Shown here: positions 1 through 10,846 of the stretch, piece by piece
Layout of the letters: each line of letters starts with the position of its first letter
Position numbering within the stretch: the stretch's first letter is position 1
From: Oryzias latipes
Lineage: Eukaryota > Chordata > Actinopteri > Beloniformes > Adrianichthyidae
Length of the DNA: 64,000 nucleotides
Direction of reading: 5' to 3'
NCBI RefSeq assembly: GCF_002234675.1
Contig: NC_019877.2
Span: 4,371,041 to 4,435,040 of the forward strand
The notes under the pieces: generated by a model
What the model was told of the DNA's origin: nothing
What the model saw: only the letters and a program-made list of their open reading frames with translations
Databases searched by the model: none
Made by a program: the position numbers and the translations under genes

Positions 1-845
1 GAAAAATCTGATCATTGCCTAAAAGACATGTTCTCCTGTTTCAGTCTTCTGCTGTGAGCAGGGTCTAAAAAGCAGCTGGAGCTTCGCTTTATTGCTACTC
101 TCTGCAGGAAGTCATTATCTAAATGTAAAACATTTCAAGGCTGTAGAGCAAAAGAAAAATTTTGAAGAAATAAGTCTGTCAAATGATACAATTACTGGAC
201 GAGTGGAAGATCTGGACAGAAACCTCCGACCTCAACTGGGAAAACATCTGGAGGGCCCTAACTGTACAAATGACACTTGGTCATTCAAGTTATTAAAAAC
301 AACTTTTTCTGTTTATCCATTTTTTTTCACAAAAATTGGCCCCCAGTCTAATGTCGAGTTCTTAAGTTGGACCTCCGCTACAAAAACGTTGAGAACCCCT
401 GCTCTCCCGTCTTAGTTCCGTTGAGACTTTGAGGGCAGCAGCTCCTCACACGTCTCACAATTTCTCATCTAGAAATAATGGGGGAAAAAAAGCAAATTTC
501 TAGGTCTCCTGCTGCAGCTAAGCATATGTCTAAGTTCTCTATTCACTAGTACAGAGTTCCCTCTTTTATTCCAGGAGTTGTAAGTTACGATCTAAAAAGA
601 ACCCGTGATCGGTGAAATCCACACAGTAAAACACAACACACTACAAACTACTTTTCTCAGACAGACATGATCGTTTTCACCCCTTTCTTTTGTTTAAATT
701 ATTAAAGTTCAAACCTCCGTAGAAATTTAGTCCAGGATCTTAGGATGAAAACAAAGATCTGATCGCGATCAAAGATTTCTGCAGATCTGAAGAGCTCAGC
801 GTTTCTGAACAGGAGGAACGGCACCAAGGAGATTGATTGACAAGG
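1..845. other. Intergenic stretch, no gene recognised
   Basis: I see no convincing exon. Short open frames here lack codon bias and homology that I can recognise. The part from about 640 to 775 resembles a segment at 60,080-60,240 and is listed as a dispersed repeat. Confidence 0.5.
640..775 (+). repeat. Dispersed repeat, second copy near 60.1-60.24 kb
   Basis: The two segments share a block that runs from 'TCAAAC' through 'GTAGAAA', 'GTCCAG' and 'AACAAAGATCTG', and ends in 'GATCAAAGATTT', in the same order and spacing with scattered mismatches. The copy at 60 kb sits in an element that starts with a Harbinger-like 'GGCTGTGTCCGAAT' near 60,026. The copy here has no recognisable terminus. The family name is unknown to me. 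Confidence 0.5.
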
Positions 846-849
846 TTTT

Positions 850-945
850 CAGCCAATAAGGACACAGAACAGTGTGCGCTGTTGGAAGAAAAAAAAAGCA
901 TGATCCCTATAAAAGGGTGAGTGATGTGTCTGCTAAACACCTGAT
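850..945 (+). promoter_or_regulatory. Possible core promoter upstream of the orphan gene
   Basis: A CCAAT-like 'GCCAATAAGG' near 851 is followed about 60 bp later by a TATA-box match, 'CTATAAAAG', near 909-917. This is the usual spacing of a vertebrate TATA promoter and would place a start site near 940. It points toward the plus-strand reading frame at 1393, but nothing here shows transcription. The link to that gene is inference. Confidence 0.35.
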
Positions 946-1234
946 CAAACACACGGCTGAGTCTGAGCTGACTGATCAGGAAGTGTACTTTAGGAAACTC
1001 CTTTTTTTTTAAATTGCTAAATGTTACATTTACATTTGAATTTGCTTATTGGTGGGTTTGGGCCAGCTGGTGCTCCTGGGCTTCTTCTCAATGAAAGTGC
1101 TGTTCACAAATGAAGCTGCACGTGGCATAAGGCGCCCGACATTCTTCAACCGTGGTAGGGGTGGGGTGGGGGGGTGGGTTCTCCATATTCGCAGATCCTG
1201 CATTTAAATACTGTAAACGGTAAAAAATACTGTG

Positions 1235-1298
1235 ATTCAGAGATGACATCGTTCAGAGATGACATCATTCAGAGATGACATCATTCAGAGATGACATG
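1235..1298 (+). repeat. 16-bp tandem repeat, 4 copies
   Basis: Four consecutive copies of 'ATTCAGAGATGACATC' occur with one or two substitutions. They lie about 100 bp before the first ATG of the orphan reading frame. They are followed by a stretch of 'TGATGTAATGACAT'-like near-repeats up to about 1345. Confidence 0.85.
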
Positions 1299-1392
1299 AT
1301 GTAATGACATTATATGATGTCATTAGTTGTTGATATTACATCATATCAACAAAACGTGACAATGTAATGATGCCATTTTGCATCATGGCACA

Positions 1393-2949
1393 ATGGGATT
1401 TAAATGTATGAATACTCCACAAAACTCAGCATTCCTTCACTTCAATAGCAGCCAAAGAAATCAGCGATCAAGAATGATGCAACAGGAAGAAAACGCTACA
1501 CGAGACTGGGCCTATATTGTTGAAAATGAGAGTGACATTGTCTTGGATGACGACTTTTACAAGATGATTGTCTTCCCCGAGGAAAGTTCCAGAGAGGACA
1601 CTAGCATGGACTCTCCCATCCCCCAAGACGATTCATCTCAAATCTCTGATGGTGACAGGAACTTCAGTCAGAGTGACTTTGAAGGTGATCTGGAGTTCTA
1701 TTACACGATGTCACCTGACAATAGTTACAGCGATGAGCACACCGATGAGCACAGTCTGGACTCTCCCACCCCCAGAGAATATCCATTTGGACCCTCTGAT
1801 TCTGAGATTACAGATAGTGGAGATGACAATTCAAGTGATTCTGATTCAGAAGACTCAACATCAGTGGAGTCTCAAGGAGAAACTGATGTCAACAATGTTA
1901 ATGGATTGATCTCACAGCGCAATAAGTTAAAAATGTGTTTAGCTAAGACGGAAAAGAACATCGCAAAGAAACTGGGCCTCATAAAGAAATATGAGCAGGA
2001 GGCACTTAAGGCTCAGGAAGATTGGAGGTTTTCTGAAAAAAGTATTGAGCTGGAGCGTCACATCAGACAAGAGAGTAGAAAGGAAATAAGGGAACTTGAG
2101 GAGAAGATCCAAAATGTGACAGAATTCCTCAAAGGTGAAAAGAAACCAAGCTACTCAGAGGGTTATAAGGCAGTTTCAGAAGAGACAGAAATGGTAACAA
2201 AACAACTGCTTCAAATCAACAGTCTAAATTTACAAATGGAAGATCAAATTGGAAAACAAAAGGAGAGAAGAGAAAATCTTGAAATTCAGTTGGTAGAGAT
2301 GGTCTTTCTGTCCAACTCTGCAACCACTAGAAACAGCAACCAAGCAGAGACAATATTGTGTGCACCTCAACAGAAAGCACCATCACAGGTGGAATCTGAT
2401 AGACCTCAAAGTGCCTCTGGATTGAACCAACTAACGACATCACAAAAAAGTATCTTTACCATTGGAGCTGCACCTAAGAAAACAACCAATGGGAGAAGAA
2501 AAAATCAGACCATTTGCCCCAAAGCAAAGCCTGACGTCTCTTCTCAGCTGCTGGACACACTGAAAGTGAATCCACCACATAAGTTCAGTTGGGTTCCATC
2601 AAAACAAGCGGTCGTTAAAGTCAGCAGCCAGGCTAAATCAAGTGGGTGTGCGCCTCACGAGAAGTCTGGTGAACAGCAAAGTTCTTTTACAAAGAAAGAC
2701 TCTGCAACAGACCAACCAAAAACCTCATTGTTGTCAGAACCTCAGAGGACTATCTTTACCATTGGAGCTGCACCGAAGAAAACAACCAATGGGAGAAGAA
2801 AAAATCAGACCATTTGCCCCAAAGCAAAGCCGGACGTCTATTCTCCACTGCTGGACACACTGAAAGTGAATCCACCACATCAGTTCAGTTGGGTTCCATC
2901 AGAAGAAGCAGCCGTTAAAGTCAGCCGCAATACATGCAGCAAAATTTAG
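1393..2949 (+). CDS. Intronless orphan protein, acidic and coiled-coil, with a duplicated C-terminal module
   Basis: An open frame of 518 codons runs from ATG 1393 (context ACAATGG) to TAG at 2947-2949. A second candidate start is ATG 1474, after a splice-acceptor-like 'TTCACTTCAATAG'. I do not recognise the family. From the N terminus the product has a Ser/Asp/Glu-rich acidic region (about residues 35-175), a charged Lys/Glu/Leu/Gln region of coiled-coil character (about 175-305), a Ser/Thr/Gln linker, and two copies of a basic module exactly 100 codons apart. Each module contains 'FTIGAAPKKTTNGRRKNQ', a 'CPKAKPDV' stretch and an 'FSWVPS' motif. An AATAAA follows the stop by one base. The long, intact, low-complexity-poor frame without introns argues for a real gene, a retrogene or a lineage-specific gene. 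A nuclear or cytoskeletal scaffold role would fit the composition, but that is a guess. Confidence 0.65.
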   Translation: MGFKCMNTPQNSAFLHFNSSQRNQRSRMMQQEENATRDWAYIVENESDIVLDDDFYKMIVFPEESSREDTSMDSPIPQDDSSQISDGDRNFSQSDFEGDLEFYYTMSPDNSYSDEHTDEHSLDSPTPREYPFGPSDSEITDSGDDNSSDSDSEDSTSVESQGETDVNNVNGLISQRNKLKMCLAKTEKNIAKKLGLIKKYEQEALKAQEDWRFSEKSIELERHIRQESRKEIRELEEKIQNVTEFLKGEKKPSYSEGYKAVSEETEMVTKQLLQINSLNLQMEDQIGKQKERRENLEIQLVEMVFLSNSATTRNSNQAETILCAPQQKAPSQVESDRPQSASGLNQLTTSQKSIFTIGAAPKKTTNGRRKNQTICPKAKPDVSSQLLDTLKVNPPHKFSWVPSKQAVVKVSSQAKSSGCAPHEKSGEQQSSFTKKDSATDQPKTSLLSEPQRTIFTIGAAPKKTTNGRRKNQTICPKAKPDVYSPLLDTLKVNPPHQFSWVPSEEAAVKVSRNTCSKI

Positions 2950-2950
2950 G

Positions 2951-2956
2951 AATAAA
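2951..2956 (+). terminator. Poly(A) signal of the orphan gene
   Basis: AATAAA lies one base after the stop codon. A further 'TTTTTAATAAATCC' lies near 3072. An immediate signal implies a very short 3' UTR, as is common in retrocopies. Confidence 0.45.
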
Positions 2957-2959
2957 TAT

Positions 2960-3655
2960 TAGATAACATTAGCTAGTAGGAAGATAAATTTTTGACGTTG
3001 ATTAGATCCACATAAAATTAAAGTTTTTGAAGTAATTAGCATTAAATGCTTTTAAAAGGTGTGACGAGTTTTTTAATAAATCCTTATTGAATTATTTGAC
3101 ATTAAAGATGTTAGTGTTTTTTATTTTAATTAATTATTTTTTATAATAATTGTAATTTATTTTAAATATTTATTTTTTAAATTTGGAAGTAGAGAAAAAA
3201 GTCTTCAGTTGATAAATATTTGTATGTCTTTGTTTTTATATATTGGGATTTATTTTTTTATTTAGCTCAGTTCACAGTCAGACAGAAAAAAAATGAATTG
3301 GGGGTTTTGGGTTTTTATTTACTTCTGTTTTCCTTATTAATGTTATAGTTACTTAACCTTCCAATCACCTTTTTAACTGCACTGTATTCATTTAGTTTTT
3401 TTCTGTTTGACTCGTACCTTTGTTCAGTTTCTCTTTTTTTTAAAGTATAAATATAACAATTAAAAAAAATAGATTTACATATGTATATATTGTCTTAGAA
3501 AAAACAAATAGAAAGATGGACTCATAAATATATCTACATGCGGAGATTGCTTTACAGAAAAATATAGTGAAACATTAGATATCTAAAAATATAGAGAGAT
3601 AAAGTTGTTAAAATATGAAAAGAGATTTTTAGATAAACATACAAATATATATACA
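2960..3655. other. AT-rich intergenic stretch
   Basis: The sequence is very AT-rich with T and A runs. I see no gene or recognisable element before the hAT target site. Confidence 0.5.
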
Positions 3656-4971
3656 GAGCCCTCCAGTGGCGGTTTTTGATATGGGCGATGTGGGCGGTCG
3701 CCCAGGGCGGCACGTCATAGGGGGCGGCATTTGCCGTGCCTGATGCGTTACGCATAATGTGCTTCATACTGAATTCAAAGAGGAAGCTTGGCGCTTTTAA
3801 TTTGAAATTGCTTCAGCAGCCGACACTTAATGCTGGTATTTTGACACATCAGACTATTATGAATCTCTTCCTCCTACTTCCTCTTCACACTTATGGTGCA
3901 AAAAAAAAAAAAAAAAAAAAAAAAGAATACCTCAGAGTGAAACAACGTAAAACAGGCACATGAAAAGGAATTAGGCAGAACAAACATCCGTGCTCAACCC
4001 AATTTCGAAAAAAGCAGGCAATGGAGATTATTTCCCACAATTCTTTGCTCCGACACAGCAGACCCGATGCGCACGTGACCACCGCCCTCTCAAAAACTCA
4101 AGAGGGGAGCGCAACTCGCCGGTGGCTGGCTGAATCACACTAACAGGTGATTGGGAGTCTTTTTCTATCTGACAATCAACTCTGAGCCGCAGCTGCGCCT
4201 CCCGTCATAGAGACGGAGCCGCGTGTGTCAGAGGGAAGGGGAGGGGGGATGAGCGCAGACCATTTTTTTAGGATTGAGTTTTTTTGGAGGATTTCTACTG
4301 TTGGTGTTGCACAAATTTAGGGAAATGCCAAACATTTTTGGAGTAATCCCACTGATGAGTTCTATGATTTAGTCTTTAATGTTTTATAAGACCTAAACAT
4401 ATTAATCACAATAAGTTTTATTTTTTAGATCTAATCCCTCTGTTATGTTTCACAAAGACACACACAGGACGTCACACATTAAGAAATTATTGCTAAAAAC
4501 GAAGCAGGAGTCCAGCTCTAAAAAAAATGCTCTAAAAAATGATGAAAGAGCAAAAAAATGGAATTATTTGATATGTAATTTCTTATTAATATTTCCAGGC
4601 TTTCTTTGTTTTGTCCTGCAGCATGTTCATATTTGTATAATTTTGACAGAATATATTTAAATGGAGAACAAATTATTACAAGTTATTTTATGTTTAACTT
4701 GAATTATTCTGGATTAATGTACCTGTTTTTATTCATATTTATGTTCAATAAGTTCAGTGTAAAAGGTTTAAAAGTTTAGCTTTAGTGTGTAGTTCAGTAA
4801 ATCTTACCTTCTTCGGCTCAAAACCTTAAGCGTGTTTTTAACTTAGGCCCCTGTGTGACTGAGTTTGACCCCCCTGTAATACGAGTCTAGAAAATTCATG
4901 CATTTTTTTGAGTAAAATGGCTAAATAGAGGATAGGGAACACAACAGGATGTTGTCAAATTTTGTATGTGT

Positions 4972-5008
<37 letters not shown>

Positions 5009-5065
5009 CTGGTGGGGTTACTCGCCCAGGGAGTAAGTTAGTGTAGAACCGCCACTGGAGCCCTC
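3656..5065. mobile_element. Non-autonomous hAT-superfamily element with 8-bp target duplication
   Basis: The element runs from 3664 to 5057 and is flanked by a perfect 8-bp direct repeat, GAGCCCTC, at 3656-3663 and 5058-5065. It starts with CAGTGGCGGTTTTTG and ends with the inverted match GTAGAACCGCCACTG, so the terminal inverted repeat is about 10-12 bp with CAGTGGCGG at each tip. An 8-bp duplication with short CAG-starting inverted repeats is diagnostic of hAT elements. Subterminal 'GTCGCCCAGGGCGG' and 'CTCGCCCAGGGAG' also recur near each end. No transposase reading frame survives, so it would depend on a transposase in trans. It carries a 24-bp poly-A tract near 3901 and a 36-bp poly-G tract at 4973-5008. 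Confidence 0.9.
4973..5008 (+). repeat. Poly-G tract, 36 bp
   Basis: An uninterrupted run of 36 G residues lies inside the hAT element. Runs of this kind form G-quadruplexes and are often mis-sized in assemblies. Confidence 0.9.
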
Positions 5066-5074
5066 AGTAAATTG

Positions 5075-5240
5075 CCACTTTAAAGGTGTGGAGGGGTTTG
5101 GGAGATCCAGTGATCCTAAGAGCTAAGATGTCTGGGGCTAATGCCCCTGCTGTTGTCACCCATAGCAGACAGGTCCTAAGCGACGAGCCAGACCAAGAGC
5201 GGTTCCATGAAGTTCTGATAATGTTGCCTGAATTGGAGCC
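5075..5240 (+). mobile_element. Fragment of a retroelement (LINE-like 5' part)
   Basis: The phrase 'GGAGATCCAGTGATCCTAAGAGCTAAG', continued by 'TCTGGGGCTAATGCCCCTG' and 'ACAGGTCCTAAGCGACGAG', resembles sequence I associate with 5' portions of fish Rex/L2-type LINEs. This is recollection of a common fish repeat, not a computed match. It is truncated and encodes nothing intact. Confidence 0.4.
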
Positions 5241-6134
5241 ACCCCCGCCCCACTGTTACATCCATTTGAATGCATGCTGCTAAGTAAAAAGGTATGAATG
5301 TGTAACATAAAGACCAAACAAACAAACCAGAGAGGGGTCAGCAATAAATGGCAGCTAGGCCGTTTATTACAAGTATGGAACCAACAAAGAGGGATAATAA
5401 TACATGGACACAGAAGAAGGGGGGTTAGTATATACCAAATTAGAGAGCCTGGCTATTTCAACAAGGAAAGATCTGTGAGATCTGTGAATCCTGGAGTAAC
5501 TTTAGCTTTCTTTCATAACAGATGAGTATTTTAAGGGCCAAAGGTAAGTTGTTGAGTTTTTCTCTTTTAATGCATGTGTTCATTTTAAAAGTTCATCTTG
5601 CCTTGGAAATGTACATTTGTTATGAAATGTTCGGTTTCTTACATGTGACACAAGTACATATTGTAATGTGCAATAGATTTTAAAGTTTATAAATGAACAA
5701 TTAGATCGTCATTTGAAGTCGAATGCTGGTTGGAATCCAGGTTTTGCTTCCATGTTCAGTCAAAAAAGCAAAAGGCACTGGTAGATGGTACTCTGGCTTC
5801 AGCTAGACGGGGTTCAACTCCCTGCAGTGTCCTTGAAAATTCTTTGACATGAAACATCAAAGTAAATAGTCTTCCAAAACAGATGATTCTAGAGTTATAA
5901 AGATTTTTACATGTTAATAAAGAATTGTTTAGCAATGGATCAATATAGCAATATTAAATGTATCTAATGTATTCTTTTCTACTAAATTGGTTGCATTGGT
6001 TTTTTATTATGATTGTACCAACCTGACACTTTTTTCCCTTAAGTTTCAGATATAAGGAAGCAACTGCTGTTCCTGTTGTTGGCTTTTCATGTGAAACAGA
6101 AGATTAAGCTCCAGTTGAAAAATGCTTTAACGCA
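5241..6134. other. Intergenic stretch, no gene recognised
   Basis: The composition is AT-rich without recognisable exons. Near 5770-5845 the phrase 'TGGTAGATGGTA' followed by 'GGTTCAACTCC' could be a decayed tRNA-derived SINE head, but the match is weak. Confidence 0.4.
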
Positions 6135-6215
6135 GGGGTGGGCAAACTTTTTGACTCGTGGGCCACAAAGGGTTGTAAAATTTGATAGAAGGTTCCGGGC
6201 CAGGAGGAGCTGCGT
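6135..6215 (+). mobile_element. End of a second hAT-like element
   Basis: 'CAGGGGTGGGCAAACTTTTT' followed by 'GACTCGTGGGCCACA' is the classic terminal sequence of Charlie-like hAT elements, known across vertebrates. I do not find the opposite terminus or a target duplication, so this is a fragment. Confidence 0.6.
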
Positions 6216-6289
6216 GGAGTGAGAATGAAAAAAAAATGGAATCTGGATGAAAACATTTGGATTGAAAATTATATTTTAAAAAAGAACAT

Positions 6290-6640
6290 TCTCGAGTGTT
6301 TAACTATGAAGTGCCTTCATAGTTTTGAGCCAGCTCAGACGAGGAAAACGAAGGCGTACGTGGATCTAGTCTACAAGTGGAAGCATCAGGAGCAGAGCAG
6401 GGAGCTTGTGACCCGCCCGTTGTATTTTTAGTAACAAATACGCTCTTTTTTCCAAAAACATTTTATTCATCTTCTCCAAATTAATAACTTTTTGAATAAG
6501 AAAATTCTCAGAAATACAGTTTTAATCTCAATTTTCCTTAAATTGGTACTCCATCGTCAGAAAAGTGCAACAAGAGCATGAAAAACACAATTTCCCTCTG
6601 AGTGGGTTGTCATGACAACGTTAGAAAAACATAATGTTGC
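6290..6640 (+). repeat. Dispersed repeat family R, copy 1 (3' part)
   Basis: The segment contains 'GAGCCAGCTCAGACGAGGAA', a 'GCATCAGGAGCAGAGCAGGG' phrase, 'GTGACCCGC' and a downstream 'TACTCCATCGTCAGAAAAGTG'. The same phrases recur at 12.2-12.76 kb (plus) and 20.9-21.4 kb (minus) in the same order. It is probably a non-autonomous transposon, but I cannot name the family. Confidence 0.6.
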
Positions 6641-9600
6641 ATCTGATGAGTCAAACCTTTGCAGGATATCTTTGGGTTTTTTTGTGGGTATTCTCTTATG
6701 CTGCTGATCTGACGTGCACAAAACAAGACTAATCCTCTCTTTTCGAGCACGACAGAGTTTTGCTGTTGTGTACTTCTGTCTTGCCAGATGTGACTGATCC
6801 CGACTGTAAGGCTACAATTTTAGTGCTCCATTAGTCAGCTCATTAAGTGGCATTAGGAGACAGGAGATGAGAAGCAGAGCATGTCCTGGATGCAGGGATT
6901 ACTACAGTCCATTCAGCGTCTCCTCCCACAGAACTTCGGCCTCTCGCTATATGTGCAGCTCCTCGTACCCAAAGCAGACACTCACCGGAGTCCGAGAAGG
7001 ATGTTGCCACAGGCATTCTGAAGTTGAACTCCTCCAAGTGTCGTCTGCTAAACTTGTACGCTGAAATGAAAAGAAGCAAAAACTGAGTCTGGAACTGACA
7101 CAATCTTTGAGAAAAAAAAAGCTGCAACATCAAGCTTGAGTGTAGCAAGGGATTCTATTTTTGTGATAAATGACAGGCTAAAGGGGAGTCTTTTCCGGCT
7201 TTTCCAGTCATGAAGCTTGCAGAGAATTCCCCATTTTGTTCCTAGCCCCCACATACGGCAAGCAACTATATTAATACTATAAATAGAGCATTCAGTTGCA
7301 CTGGAAACATCCGGTCATAGCCGTCACGTCCATTGGGAATGTAGCTAGCAACAGTTGGGAAGACGGATGAGTGGGCAGGCCAGCTAACATTAGCTTAGTG
7401 AGGATCTGAGTTAACTGTAATTGATCCATTTAACATCAGGCAGCAAGCAAATGAAGGAAGCTGCGTGGACGCGCTCCTCTGGGTCATGGGAAATATGTGC
7501 AACACCCGCAGAGAAAAAAGAAGGAGTCGTGGAAGAAACAGAGACAATCGATGGTGTTTGAAACAGACTGAAGACAGCTGTGAGGCGTGGAAGCTGCATG
7601 GAAACCTGAGGCGGAGGTCAGAGTGGGAATACAGAGAGATAGAGAATGAAGAACAATAGTGTGTGTGTGTGTGTGAGGGGGGGGCAACAGCAGAGACCAC
7701 CCTATCCAGGAAGACTAATTCCTAGTTGCCATGACAATGGCCTTCCACGGCAGAACTAATGATGTGATGGTCAAAACGGGGCAAAGTCACCACAGGGTCA
7801 CAGTGCATCAACATGTGCATCAACATGCGCCGCAACATTCAGCCGTCCCCTCTGCTTCCACATCTAAGAACTCAAATCCAACAGTCCGGGACGACACGGC
7901 AGCTCCGTTATGAACAATTACTTCATAATAAAGCCTTTCTGTCTGCCTTCCAAAGTAATTGATTTTAGAAGCTGAAGAAATTCACTTTGCGTCAGCCGCC
8001 AAATGGAATCATATTAATCTTTTATTACTACAGCTAAAGTGCTCTCCTGGTAACAGTTTTTACAAAAGCAGATCAATCTCACAGCTCTTTTCAAAATAAG
8101 CTTAAATAAGAAGATGTCTTTGAAGCGTTGGTGTCCGTTTTCATGTATCTGATTCTCCACACAGAAGAAGCAGCTGTGTTGACACAATGAAGCACGACTA
8201 CAGTTTGGTGACGGCGTAGTTTATCAACACGATGTCAGATTACAGAAATTCCACCAACTAATCATAAAAATTTAACCCTGACAGTTAATTTTTCCTTTAT
8301 TTTTAGGGCACATTTCATCATTCAAGCATTGATCCTATTTAAAGTGAGCTTTGCAATCCGTAGTCATTTTATATAGACTGTAATCCTGTTTTTCCTACCA
8401 TGAGGGACTCGAAGAACATCATAACTCTGCCCACAGGAAGTCCATCATCACCTCTTACATGAGCAGTTCCCACAAACCCACATGAAGGTCCTCTTCTACT
8501 TGAAATTCAACATGAACTTAACTTTTCTATAGAACAGTAGCTGCATTGCCTTAAAAGTAATTGGATTCTGCACAAAAACTGCCTACAGGTTGTATAACTG
8601 GCTGCTCTCCTCCATCAGCTTCAGTCTGCAGCTCAATGGCCCCGAGCGTTGTTCTGACCCTTTCAGGGGGACTGAATTCACACTTCTTAGGGGTTAGAAC
8701 TGGGGTATGATTGGGCCCCTTTGACAGGCAGACACCAATAAATCTACATCTCATCTGCTATGACACCAAAATGTCAGAAAAAGCAACCTTATTAATGTCC
8801 CTCACAAGCTCCCATAGTACTCTGAGGTGTTCTGTGCACACGTTCTGTTTTTTAATGCATGAGTACAAAAGAATTTTTACATGATCTGACAGAGTGAACT
8901 GGTCTGGAGTCGATCTGATTCCACACACCCTAAAACTCTTTATTATTGTTATTATTCAGTATTGCGCTCTGGAGGAGCTGAGAGAAAAGAGCAACATCTC
9001 CGCTTTGACTGTGCTTCTTCAACAACAAAATACTGCTTTGAAGAAGGCTCAGGTTTTTACATCAGATTTAGAGATCCTGGATTCAAACTGGGTTCAAACT
9101 GATTAATGTAACAATCTGTTCCGATCCAAAGGCTTTCTGAAAAGCAGTGACAGGCCAGGAGGAAAATTGTCTTGTAGTCTGCCTTTGTTACTGTAGAGAA
9201 CCTCATGGTGTCAGATTGATGGTGTATTGTAGACATTTGACAGTGTAAATCAGGGGTCTGTGTCTTGTGTGCCACAGAAAATCGATTTGAGGTGAGTAAG
9301 CACAACCAGAATTCATACTTAAGGTGCACCTGATTATAATATTTCTATATTTGATCAATTTCAAGGGTTTCAAGTGTTCCTCATGATTAGAAAATTATAC
9401 TGAGGGTCACTTAATTCGCTTTGATTTAACTTTGGTTGGTTAGATTGGACTATTTCAGACTGAAATGCACCACAAACTGTAAAATAAACTGTTTTCTGTC
9501 ACTGCTGAGATAATCCTGTGAGACACAGGGCGTCTTATTTTGAAAGGAAGTCATGTAAACCTCTGTCAAAAGTTATAAACCATTCCATATTGTAATAAAA

Positions 9601-9660
9601 ATAAACTATTGTCTTTTAATGGTTCTTGCTGTACTTTAAATGTGCAAAAACAAAGAACTA
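6641..9660. other. Intergenic stretch, no gene recognised
   Basis: Several 60-100 codon open frames occur on both strands, but none shows family similarity, splice-flanked structure or consistent coding signal. A short TG repeat lies at 7660-7674, followed by a G run. A tandem 'ACATGTGCATCA' pattern occurs near 7812. Confidence 0.45.
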
Positions 9661-9661
9661 A

Positions 9662-9765
9662 CCTAAACTTAAGGTCCCAGTTAGGACTTGAACCAAGATC
9701 TTTTCACTGTGAAGTAAGAGCACCAACCTCTACACCACCACGCATGGGGTTGCGTTTCTTCCGTC
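9662..9765 (-). mobile_element. tRNA-derived SINE head, fragment
   Basis: Read on the minus strand it contains an A-box match, TGGTGTAGAGG (9737-9727), and about 33 bp further a B-box match, GGTTCAAGTCC (9694-9684). These are the RNA polymerase III promoter boxes of tRNA-derived fish SINEs. The surrounding 'GTGGTGGTGTAGAGGTTGGT' is the usual start of such elements. It is not a functional tRNA, because the acceptor stem does not pair. Confidence 0.7.
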
Positions 9766-10813
9766 CAAAGATGCAAATTGTTTGGACAAAAGTTGTTTCC
9801 ATACATTTTGTCTTTTGTGTTGAATAAACTCTTCTTTCACTTTCAGTTCTGTTAAACCTTCTCTAAATATCCAATCCTCCCTTGCTTCACTACAATGGAT
9901 TCTTCAACAGATCATTTCCTGTTCCATGTTCATTTCTCAGCCCTCTCTGGTTCATCTCCTCACTTGTGTTACCTGTCGCACAAAGTGTCAGAACACAACA
10001 TTTCTATCCTTTTACCGCTGTTTTTTTTTTAACTGCTCTATTGCCAGCATAGGGACAGTTACAGACTGGTGTTTTCAGATAAAACGCCTGTCATCATAAG
10101 CTGCTTAAATGTATCCAAATCAGTCAAAGTTTGACATCTCCAAATTCAAATTCAAAAGAAACAGGTGTTAGAAAGTGCCGGCTTATCTTGTAAGCTGGTA
10201 CACCTGTAGTGTTGGGTTGCATTTCTGCTGTAAAACTGTTACAATGCTCCGGAATGCTTTAATCCTCCTGATAAAGAGCTCTTTATCCAGTTATTTCCTT
10301 TATTAGACTTTTAGCCAGAAAATAAGCTTCTTACAAAGAACCAAATTAAACTCAAATTCTTCTGGGATAAAATTGTTCTTTTCCCTATGATGGAGGTATG
10401 AGAGAGCTAATGAGATTGTTTGTGCCTCTATTCAAATCGTGAAATTTCACAGTCAGTCTCCACAGTGTTATTTACTCCAACTCTGTTGCTGCAGCAGGAA
10501 AAATCCTGACATGGAAGTTGTGGATGAGTCTGCACAGCGATTCTGTATCGCATCTATCTAAACTGTCTCTGCTCTCTGAGTCAACCTCCATGTTCTTCAT
10601 TGTAAAGCAGGAAGCCAGCAGATGCTATGACCTCACATTTCCAGAGCCATCTGTGCAAACGCACATAATGTTATATGTTCTCAAACAAATCTTTGGTAAA
10701 TCAAACAGGAATTGAAAGTAAAAAGAATGTATGAAAACCTATGAGATCAGAATTTTTTTTCAGTCAAACAAGCTACATATACACACACATTATGTATATA
10801 TATATATATATAG

Positions 10814-10846
<33 letters not shown>

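Noticed and set aside
7395-7913. Possible gene from overlapping 60-100 codon frames
   Set aside because: Frames on both strands overlap without splice sites, similarity or a consistent coding strand.
9684-9737. tRNA gene
   Set aside because: A and B boxes are present, but there is no paired acceptor stem, and the flanks are SINE-like.
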